Assembly: GCA_002733915.1 (NCBI GenBank)
Contig: NVXN01000005.1
Location: 56,078 to 64,034, forward strand
DNA: 7,957 nt
Source of the DNA: Aequorivita sp.
Lineage (GTDB): Bacteria; Bacteroidota; Bacteroidia; Flavobacteriales; Flavobacteriaceae
Direction of reading: 5' to 3'
Numbering within the stretch: the stretch's first letter is position 1; each line of letters opens with the position of its first letter. A model generated the notes under the pieces. It saw nothing but the letters and a program-made list of their open reading frames with translations. It searched no databases and was not told the origin of the DNA. Positions 1 to 5,499 of the stretch are shown here, piece by piece. Position numbers and translations under genes: made by a program.

Positions 1-522
1 ATCATGGCGCAATTCGGGTGCCATAAAAATACCCAAATAAGTATTTAATCTATAACTTACTTCTGGGCTAAACCAAAGAGCAGTAGCGGTATCGTTGAAC
101 TTGTCGCCCAGACCTCTGTTTGCATAAACTGAATAGCCAACGCCAGCACCAATTGAAACATCAAAATTTCTGATATAGAAATCATAACCAACTACCCCGC
201 CAATTACTATGTTTGTAGTGCTTTCATAATTGCCCAACCAAACTTGGTCGGTAACCGAGCCTCTAAAAAAGCTGATGTAGGGCCCTACAAAAAAGGTTTT
301 ATAGGTATTTACTTTTAAAGCAATTTTTCCGCCAACTTTCAGGTCCATTCCGTTATTAACAAAGTTGCCGCCAAAAGCAAAAGGAAAATATGCCCCGATA
401 ATTACATTGCCAACTTTATGACCCTTTTCCTCAATTTCGGTTTCTTCCGAATTGGTTTCCTGTGCAAAAGTGGTAGTTGAAATAAATAGAACTATAAGAA
501 AGAATCTAATATTCGAATACAT
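1..522 (-). CDS. Outer-membrane beta-barrel protein, 3'-truncated by the window edge
   Basis: Reading the minus strand from the ATG at 522 gives 174 codons open to the window edge, so the C-terminus is missing. Residues 1-20 look like a Sec signal peptide: a hydrophobic core (FFLIVLFIS) ending TTFA, with cleavage likely just before QETN. After an acidic linker (about 21-35) the chain alternates hydrophobic and polar residues, with aromatic girdle residues and Gly-rich turns (VGNVIIGAYFPF, FFVGPYISFF, VIGGVVGYDFYI, VSIGAGVGYSVY), as expected of transmembrane beta-strands. This fits a small 8-10-strand barrel of the OMP_b-brl type in the outer membrane. No specific substrate can be assigned. 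The start overlaps the 3' end of the upstream lipoprotein gene by 17 bases. No ribosome site is visible and the next Met is residue 59, so 522 is the only sensible start and translation is probably coupled. Calling it a barrel is fairly safe; any transport role would be inference. Confidence 0.8.
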   Translation of the reverse strand, partial: MYSNIRFFLIVLFISTTTFAQETNSEETEIEEKGHKVGNVIIGAYFPFAFGGNFVNNGMDLKVGGKIALKVNTYKTFFVGPYISFFRGSVTDQVWLGNYESTTNIVIGGVVGYDFYIRNFDVSIGAGVGYSVYANRGLGDKFNDTATALWFSPEVSYRLNTYLGIFMAPELRHD

Positions 523-1189
523 AATTTGTATCTAAGTTGGTTAAGGGAATTTCAATGGTTTGCACAGGTTCAAAGTTTAGGGAATATTCCAAAAGGACTG
601 TAGATCCTAAAATACTTTCAATGGAGACTGTTGTGTTTTCTGAAATTGGGTTCAGGTCTCCTTCACGAATAGCGGCAAGATCACAATTGTCAGGCGGATT
701 GGTTACATTTAAAGGAAGCTCACAGTTGGCCGGGGTATACTTTATTGTATAACCCAGAGTATTTTCATCACCTAACAAATTATTGAAAGTGAGATTAAGT
801 TCTGCCTTATCCCCAAGAATTATTGTCCCCAAATCATACAAAAGTCTATCGTTGTGTACCGATGACCGATACGCAAGGCTAGAATAGTCGTAATCAACAT
901 TTAAGTAAAAAAAGGGATCTATATTAATGAGAACATCCAAAGGGTCAAATTCTTCATCTAAAGAAATAAGTCTAAAATTTCCCGATGCATCACTTTGGGT
1001 TTGCCCCAATGGATCGCTATTAGCACTCGTTACAATAATAATATCGGGCAACGGATTACCCTCTTTGTCTACAATTTTCCCTTTTACCAAAATGCGGCGG
1101 TTGTTATCAATGTCCACATCATCTCCAAGGCATGCTATAAAAAGGACCATACTTGCTAAAAGCAAAAGTCTGAATAAGTTCAGTTTCAT
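506..1189 (-). CDS. Lipoprotein with carboxypeptidase-regulatory-like domain
   Basis: The gene encodes 227 residues. Residues 1-20 form a lipoprotein signal peptide: a Lys/Arg-flanked Leu-rich core ending in the lipobox FIAC, with Cys20 as the lipidated residue. The mature protein begins CLGDDVD. Acidic residues this close to the Cys resemble the Bacteroidota lipoprotein export signal, so display on the cell surface is plausible. Residues about 34-90 match the CarboxypepD_reg-like/CNA-B-type beta-sandwich (VKGKIVDKEGNPLPDI, then GQTQSDASGNFRL). This fold usually serves as a structural or docking module and not as an enzyme. The C-terminal part (about 120-227) is beta-rich and unrecognised. 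It holds two Cys (156 and 169) spaced as a possible disulfide. The gene is first in a minus-strand pair with the overlapping beta-barrel gene, so the two products probably act together in the outer membrane. The start is the ATG after an A-rich stretch, behind a good promoter. The specific function is unknown. Confidence 0.85.
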   Translation of the reverse strand: MKLNLFRLLLLASMVLFIACLGDDVDIDNNRRILVKGKIVDKEGNPLPDIIIVTSANSDPLGQTQSDASGNFRLISLDEEFDPLDVLINIDPFFYLNVDYDYSSLAYRSSVHNDRLLYDLGTIILGDKAELNLTFNNLLGDENTLGYTIKYTPANCELPLNVTNPPDNCDLAAIREGDLNPISENTTVSIESILGSTVLLEYSLNFEPVQTIEIPLTNLDTNYVFEY

Positions 1190-1205
1190 TTGGTTTTTTT
1201 AAAGA

Positions 1206-1237
1206 CAAGATTAGCGAAAAATTGACAATGAATCAAA
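1206..1237 (-). promoter_or_regulatory. Bacteroidota-type promoter of the lipoprotein/barrel unit
   Basis: On the minus strand a -33 element TTTG (1234-1237) is followed, after a 20-base spacer, by TAATCTTG (1206-1213). The second box matches the TAnnTTTG consensus of the Bacteroidota primary sigma factor in all but one base. Transcription would start near 1199-1202, giving a leader of about 10-13 bases before the ATG at 1189, with no Shine-Dalgarno site. Both boxes and the spacing fit. The actual start site is inferred. Confidence 0.6.
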
Positions 1238-1285
1238 TAGTAAGCGCAAGAGTTAAATTTTTCTTAAAGCTTCGTAATGTTTTTA

Positions 1286-1293
1286 TATCTTGC
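1286..1293 (+). promoter_or_regulatory. Weak candidate -7 box of the T9SS cargo gene
   Basis: TATCTTGC lies 15 bases before the ATG at 1309 and resembles TAnnTTTG with one T deleted. No TTG-type -33 element is visible 19-21 bases upstream. Some promoter must lie in the gap of about 120 bases shared with the divergent lipoprotein gene, and this is the best plus-strand candidate I can find. Confidence 0.25.
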
Positions 1294-1308
1294 CGAAAAA
1301 TTTAATTG

Positions 1309-3354
1309 ATGAAAAAATTACTTTTAGTATTTGTTTTAAGCCTTTCTTCCTTTTCGTTTTTTGCACAGCAGATTCAACAATTCCGTCAATTAAACGGTCA
1401 TTATGATTATACGGCTATTGGAAACACCCTCAATGAAGGTGAGAATAATAATGGTGGAGGATTTTGCACAATTCTAACCGAAAGCAGTGCAAATTTAACC
1501 TTATTGCCTAGCCAAACATTGGTTTCAGCAATGCTATACTGGTCTGGCTCTGCGGCAGGTGATTTTGAAGTAAAGTTGAACGGACTTAATGTTTCTGCAC
1601 AAAGAACATTTTCGCATATAAATAATGGATTGCCTTATTTCGCAGCTTATGCTGATGTTACATCTATTGTAGAGGCTCATGGCAATGGAATTTATACATT
1701 TTCTGATATGGATATTTCTGGCACTTTACCCACTTATTGCGGCACCAATTACGGCGGGTGGTCAATTATTGTTGTGTTTGAAGATCCCGCATTATTGTTG
1801 AATCAAATTGCTGTATTTGACGGTTTGGAATCTGTTTCAATCAACAACACTACACTAAATATAATTCTTAACAATATTGATATATCAAGCGATCTATTGG
1901 GAAAAATTGGATTTTTGGCTTGGGAAGGCGACGCTTCAATAGCCAATGGAGAAAGTTTGATTATCAATGGGGCTTTAATTCAAAATCCACCATTAAATCC
2001 GGCCAATAATGCATTTAATAGCACCAATAGTTATACAAATTCAACGCAACTGTATAATATGGATATGGATTATTATGATTTAACAGGAATTATTCAGCCA
2101 GGCGATACCACTATGGATATTGAACTTCAATCTCAGCAAGATTTTATAATGGTAAATAATATTATAACTGTTGTAAATTCTGAATTGCCCGATCCAACTA
2201 TTCAAATTAATGGTGCTGTGGCTTATCCACAAGAAAATCAGATACAAATAGCCTATTCGGTCAGCAATACAAATAGTACAGCTGAATTGCCTGCTAATAC
2301 ACCGATAACTTTTTATGCAAATAATGTTGAATTTGGTACAACACAAACTAATCAAATTGTGCCAATAGGTGGAACAATTAATGAAGTTGCAACCATAGCT
2401 CTTCCAATTGGAACACCGGCAAATTTTTCTTTAAAGGCTACAATTAATGCCGATGGATCTATTTCTGAAACAGACGGTACAAACAATGATTTTGAAATTT
2501 TAATCTCAGTATCTCCAATTGTTGTTAACCAAAACCCCGATGCCTTATTAGTTTGCGATACCAACAATGATGGTTTTGCAGCGTTTAACCTTTTGCAGGC
2601 AAATACAGATATAGCTCTGGGAGATCCAAGCCTAACCATTTCTTATCACGCCACCACCTCAGATGCAGAAAATAACCTAAACGCAATTTCAAGCCCATAT
2701 GTTAATACCACTCCGTTTAACGATGTGGTTTATGCACGGGTATTAAATTCTGATGGTAGTAGTTTTGCAGTTGTACCGCTATCGCTAATTGTAAATATCT
2801 ATCCGGAAATTACCCAACCCATAGATTTATTTATAAATGAAAGAGATGGCGATGGTTTTGCAATTTTTAACCTTACACTAAATAACGCCGTAATGCTTGC
2901 GGGGTTAGACCCTTCAGAATATAATGTTTCTTATTTTTCAACTGAACTGGATTTGCAGAATAATATTCCAATTCTCGATCCCACAAACTATATAAACATT
3001 CTAAATCCGCAGACTATTTTTGTGAAAGTGGTAAATATAGAAACAGATTGCTTTACTGAAACCTCATTTCAAATTGAAACAGATGAAATTCTTTCGGTGA
3101 ATTCTTTTGCCTTTGATGATTTAAATATTTCACCAAACCCAACGTCTGAAAGTATTACCATTCAATCATCACAAATGGTTTCGGAAACAACAATTTCATT
3201 ATATGACATTCAAGGTAAAGTATTGCTGACGGAAAAATTAATTCCCCAGAACGGAATGTTGACGATGAATGTTTCTTCTTTGGAAAACGGTGTTTATTTC
3301 GTTAAGATTTCTTCCGAAGGAAATTCAATTGTAAAAAAACTCTTAAAAATTTAG
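1309..3354 (+). CDS. Secreted multidomain T9SS type A cargo protein (adhesin-like)
   Basis: The product has 681 residues from the ATG at 1309. The in-frame TTG directly before it is not needed. Residues 1-19 are a signal peptide (MKKLLLVFVLSLSS... ending FFA, then QQ). Residues about 21-290 form a beta-rich N-terminal domain recurrent in flavobacterial surface proteins, with hallmarks MLYWSGSAAGDFEVKLNG, GGWSIIVVFEDP, IGFLAWEGD and LYNMDMDYYDL. It is possibly related to DUF3344. Residues about 295-400 resemble a CARDB Ig-like module ending ETDGTNNDFEI. Two related modules follow, about 405-497 (VCDTNNDGFAAFNL) and 500-590 (INERDGDGFAIFNL), each with an Asp/Asn-Gly loop. Residues about 603-681 are a T9SS type A sorting domain: ISPNPTSESITI, then LYDIQGKVL, ENGVYFVKI and the terminal KKLLKI. 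Export through the Sec and T9SS routes to the surface or medium is therefore expected. No catalytic motif was found. An adhesin or matrix role is inference. The gene is probably monocistronic, ended by the hairpin at 3412-3442. Confidence 0.9.
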   Translation: MKKLLLVFVLSLSSFSFFAQQIQQFRQLNGHYDYTAIGNTLNEGENNNGGGFCTILTESSANLTLLPSQTLVSAMLYWSGSAAGDFEVKLNGLNVSAQRTFSHINNGLPYFAAYADVTSIVEAHGNGIYTFSDMDISGTLPTYCGTNYGGWSIIVVFEDPALLLNQIAVFDGLESVSINNTTLNIILNNIDISSDLLGKIGFLAWEGDASIANGESLIINGALIQNPPLNPANNAFNSTNSYTNSTQLYNMDMDYYDLTGIIQPGDTTMDIELQSQQDFIMVNNIITVVNSELPDPTIQINGAVAYPQENQIQIAYSVSNTNSTAELPANTPITFYANNVEFGTTQTNQIVPIGGTINEVATIALPIGTPANFSLKATINADGSISETDGTNNDFEILISVSPIVVNQNPDALLVCDTNNDGFAAFNLLQANTDIALGDPSLTISYHATTSDAENNLNAISSPYVNTTPFNDVVYARVLNSDGSSFAVVPLSLIVNIYPEITQPIDLFINERDGDGFAIFNLTLNNAVMLAGLDPSEYNVSYFSTELDLQNNIPILDPTNYINILNPQTIFVKVVNIETDCFTETSFQIETDEILSVNSFAFDDLNISPNPTSESITIQSSQMVSETTISLYDIQGKVLLTEKLIPQNGMLTMNVSSLENGVYFVKISSEGNSIVKKLLKI

Positions 3355-3390
3355 CTTAAAGCTTATAGCCTAAAGCCTACAGTCAAAAAC
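3349..3390 (+). repeat. Heptad-periodic degenerate repeat after the T9SS cargo gene
   Basis: Starting within the last codons, successive 7-mers read ATTTAGC, TTAAAGC, TTATAGC, CTAAAGC, CTACAGT and CAAAAAC. The middle four form a 14-base unit repeated (3356-3369 and 3370-3383) with 10 of 14 identities, all differences being transitions. It lies between the stop codon and the terminator. Function is unknown; it may be a decayed short tandem repeat. Confidence 0.55.
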
Positions 3391-3411
3391 CTTCAAATCA
3401 TAAACCTTTCT

Positions 3412-3442
3412 AAAAAGCTTCTCCACCACGGGAAGCTTTTTT
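3412..3442 (+). terminator. Intrinsic terminator after the T9SS cargo gene
   Basis: A perfect 10-bp stem pairs AAAAAGCTTC (3412-3421) with GAAGCTTTTT (3432-3441) around a 10-base loop, and the 3' arm ends in a T-run reaching 3442. This is a classic rho-independent hairpin. The A-run on the 5' arm means it could also work weakly on the minus strand. It separates the T9SS cargo transcript from the following lipoprotein gene. Confidence 0.8.
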
Positions 3443-3470
3443 ACTTTTAAACAACTAAAAACCAATTTCT

Positions 3471-4319
3471 ATGAAAAAAATAATTCTCTTGGTTATCTTT
3501 TTAGCATCACTTTCTGCATGTAAAAATGATAAAAAAAATACAGGCGAAGATCCGCGGGTGGCAGGCACCGAGTTTGACACAACGGGAGTGGAAGCCCCAG
3601 GAGGCGATCCCAAGAATACCCAAACAAACACAGAGAAAACCTATCCCGCACAATTGCAAACCGTATTTACCGCCCACGGTGGTCTGGATCATTGGAAAAA
3701 GATGAATAATCTTTGTTTTGAAATGAAAGGAAAAAATGGCGATGAAACCCACACCGTATCCTTGCCAAACCGCAAAACAAAAATTGAATCCAAAGATTGG
3801 TCCATAGGTTATGACGGAAAAGGGGTGTGGTTGCTGAAACACGATTTGGGTTATGAAGGCAACCCGGTTTTCTACCACAATTTGATGTTCTATTTCTATG
3901 CAATGCCTTTTATTATTTCGGACCCGGGTACAAATTATGAAGCTGTAGCCCCCACCGAACTTGATGGTAAATTGTATAACGGTTTAAAAGTTTCCTATGA
4001 TAAGGGCGTAGGCGATTCGCCTGAGGATGAGTACATCCTATATTTTGAGCCAGATACCAATAAAATGGTTTGGCTGGCATATACCGTAACCTTTAAAGAC
4101 CAAAAGAAGAGCGATAATTGGCATTATATTAAATATGACAAATGGCAGGATGTAAACGGCTTGCTATTGCCTGAAAAGCTTACGTGGTGGAACGTAGAAA
4201 ACGGGAAACCCAAAGGGAAAAAGATGGATATCAAATTTGATAAGGTTACAGCAACTGAAACAATACTTGAGGCCGAAGTTTTCGCAAAACCTGCTGAAGC
4301 TGAATATGTAAAAAAATAG
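3471..4319 (+). CDS. DUF6503-like lipoprotein of unknown function
   Basis: The product has 282 residues. Residues 1-17 are a lipoprotein signal peptide (KK, hydrophobic core, lipobox LSAC, Cys17 lipidated). The mature N-terminus CKNDKKN is basic and lacks an acidic surface-export signal, so the protein more likely faces the periplasm. A low-complexity linker rich in Gly, Asp, Thr and Pro (about 18-57) leads to a globular domain from about 58 on. Its motifs FTAHGGLDHWKKMNNL, GVGDSPEDEYILYFEPDT and YDKWQDVNGLLLPEKLTWW recall the DUF6503 family of Bacteroidota lipoproteins. Its strand-rich pattern resembles LolA/LppX-type half-barrels that bind hydrophobic ligands; this fold assignment is inference. 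No enzymatic motif is visible. The start is an ATG followed by an A-run, 29 bases after the preceding terminator. The gene stands alone and ends 27 bases from the convergent DUF3810 gene. The family assignment is from memory of motifs and is moderately sure. Confidence 0.75.
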   Translation: MKKIILLVIFLASLSACKNDKKNTGEDPRVAGTEFDTTGVEAPGGDPKNTQTNTEKTYPAQLQTVFTAHGGLDHWKKMNNLCFEMKGKNGDETHTVSLPNRKTKIESKDWSIGYDGKGVWLLKHDLGYEGNPVFYHNLMFYFYAMPFIISDPGTNYEAVAPTELDGKLYNGLKVSYDKGVGDSPEDEYILYFEPDTNKMVWLAYTVTFKDQKKSDNWHYIKYDKWQDVNGLLLPEKLTWWNVENGKPKGKKMDIKFDKVTATETILEAEVFAKPAEAEYVKK

Positions 4320-4346
4320 AAATTGAATTTCGGTATTAATTTCAAA

Positions 4347-5414
4347 TTACAGCGGCTTATCCTCAAAATAATTAACGACCAAAGCCACCATATAATCATA
4401 ACTCATAATTCCGCGGCTTTGGTTGTTTGCTTTTAGAAAGTTATCCCAAAACATTTTTGAGAAATTTTCAAAGGGGTTTTGGTAGCTTTCCCAAAAATCG
4501 CGCATTTCTTTATAGCTTTCCAAAATGCCTGGATTTATTTGCGTTAAGAGCTCTTCATATTTAGCTTCATCGCGCCGTGCCACTTCATTTATCAAATACC
4601 GCAGTGTAAAAATATAGCCCGCGTACTGCATATATGGGTCATCATTATGCAGCGTGGAAAGCGTGGCTATAAAATTGGCTTCATTTTCTGCAGCATAGCC
4701 TATTTGGTGGGCTTCCTCGTGACAGGCCACTACCGGAAACTTATAGGTTTTCATCAGATTGTTAACTTGTGCTTCGCCGGAAAAAGGATTTAAATAACCG
4801 CTATAGCCCATATAGGTAAGTCCCAAACTCCAACCGCTTTTTTTGATGCTTCGAGGCGAATAGGCAAGTTGTGGAAACTCTTTTTCTAAATTTTTATAGC
4901 CGTTTAAGGTTCTCTTGAACATTTCCTTTTGCGTGTAGGGCAATTCAATCTTTACACTATCGGCAAAACCAAGTTGGCGATGCATGGTGTTGCTTTTTTC
5001 TATAAACCGATTGGTGGTTTCCAATAATTGTTCTGTGGTATAATCACTTTCCAATTGCAGGGACTTGTGCAGTGGAAGTCTATAATAATTAAACCCCCAT
5101 AGCACGTGGAACATAAAATAAACCACTGAAACCGCTCCCAGAAGCTCTACAGCGAAACCTACTTGGTCGTTTTTAAGGCGTTTCACATTTTTATAAAGCC
5201 ACCTGATGGCTACAATGGCAATGAGTAGATAAAACAAATCGCCCACTGAAAAAGGAACCCAACCAAAAATGTAGCGCGAAATTTTTGAAATCCAAGGATA
5301 TACGCCAAGACTGTAATATTTCTCAACAAATTCTGGGAAAAACTTTAAAACCTGAAGTGCTATTATCTGCACAAACAGGAAAATGGTGAGGAAAGCTGAG
5401 GTCCGTTTTACCAT
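4347..5414 (-). CDS. DUF3810 family membrane protein, putative zinc metalloprotease
   Basis: The product has 355 residues. Three hydrophobic helices lie near residues 7-24, 55-75 and 90-108. The remaining C-terminal domain (about 115-355) is likely outside the cytoplasm. It carries YMGYSGYLNPFSGEAQVN (201-218) and then VVACHEEAHQIGYAAENEANFIA. HEEAH (232-236) is a full HExxH zincin motif: His232 and His236 as ligands and Glu233 as base. Glu243 or Glu245, seven to nine residues on, could be a third ligand as in gluzincins. This arrangement is typical of DUF3810. The family has no firmly established substrate that I know of, so peptidase activity is inferred from the motif. The length looks complete. 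The next Met after residue 1 is residue 101, which fixes the start at 5414. Upstream is a TAnnTTTG box only four bases away, suggesting a leaderless mRNA. The gene is divergent from pepD and convergent with the DUF6503-like gene. Confidence 0.85.
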   Translation of the reverse strand: MVKRTSAFLTIFLFVQIIALQVLKFFPEFVEKYYSLGVYPWISKISRYIFGWVPFSVGDLFYLLIAIVAIRWLYKNVKRLKNDQVGFAVELLGAVSVVYFMFHVLWGFNYYRLPLHKSLQLESDYTTEQLLETTNRFIEKSNTMHRQLGFADSVKIELPYTQKEMFKRTLNGYKNLEKEFPQLAYSPRSIKKSGWSLGLTYMGYSGYLNPFSGEAQVNNLMKTYKFPVVACHEEAHQIGYAAENEANFIATLSTLHNDDPYMQYAGYIFTLRYLINEVARRDEAKYEELLTQINPGILESYKEMRDFWESYQNPFENFSKMFWDNFLKANNQSRGIMSYDYMVALVVNYFEDKPL

Positions 5415-5418
5415 AATC

Positions 5419-5426
5419 CAAACATA
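5419..5426 (-). promoter_or_regulatory. -7 box of the DUF3810 gene, near-leaderless
   Basis: The minus strand reads TATGTTTG, a perfect TAnnTTTG match, ending only four bases before the ATG at 5414. With normal spacing transcription would begin at or next to the start codon. No good TTG is seen at the -33 position (TTAT is nearest with a 20-base spacer), so the promoter may need an activator or the box may be fortuitous. Confidence 0.45.
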
Positions 5427-5473
5427 CGAAGGAAATCTTTCACCGCATAATTTTTATAGCAGATGAAAAAAGG

Positions 5474-5481
5474 TAATTTTG
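5474..5481 (+). promoter_or_regulatory. -7 box of pepD
   Basis: TAATTTTG is a perfect TAnnTTTG match 18 bases before the ATG at 5500. A TTTT (5451-5454) sits 19 bases upstream where TTTG is expected. Transcription would start near 5485-5488. The box contains the upstream in-frame TTG (5479-5481), so that TTG cannot be the translation start if this promoter is used. Confidence 0.55.
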
Positions 5482-5499
5482 TGTTCTAAAATTTTAAAA

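Noticed and set aside
927..1202. Open frame of 91 codons on the plus strand
   Set aside because: It lies antisense within the lipoprotein gene, which has a lipobox, a recognisable domain and a promoter; the plus-strand peptide shows no family features.
1306..1308. TTG as the start of the T9SS cargo gene
   Set aside because: An ATG follows immediately at 1309 and begins a normal MKK signal peptide, so the TTG adds nothing.
2080..2639. Two minus-strand open frames inside the T9SS cargo gene
   Set aside because: They are antisense to well-supported domains and have no recognisable motifs or promoters.
3442..3449. TACTTTTA as promoter box for the DUF6503-like gene
   Set aside because: It matches TAnnTTTG except the last base, but overlaps the terminator's T-run and has no TTG 19-21 bases upstream, so it is not strong enough to list.
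3507..3903. Minus-strand open frames antisense to the DUF6503-like gene
   Set aside because: The plus-strand frame has a clear lipoprotein signal and family motifs; the antisense peptides look like random Phe/His/Cys-rich translations.
4319..4343. Hairpin terminator between the two convergent genes
   Set aside because: The arms are only six AT-rich base pairs with a 13-base loop or a one-base centre, and no T-run follows.
5479..5499. N-terminal extension of PepD from an in-frame TTG at 5479
   Set aside because: The TTG lies within the TAATTTTG promoter box, and the family N-terminus fits the ATG at 5500 or 5503.
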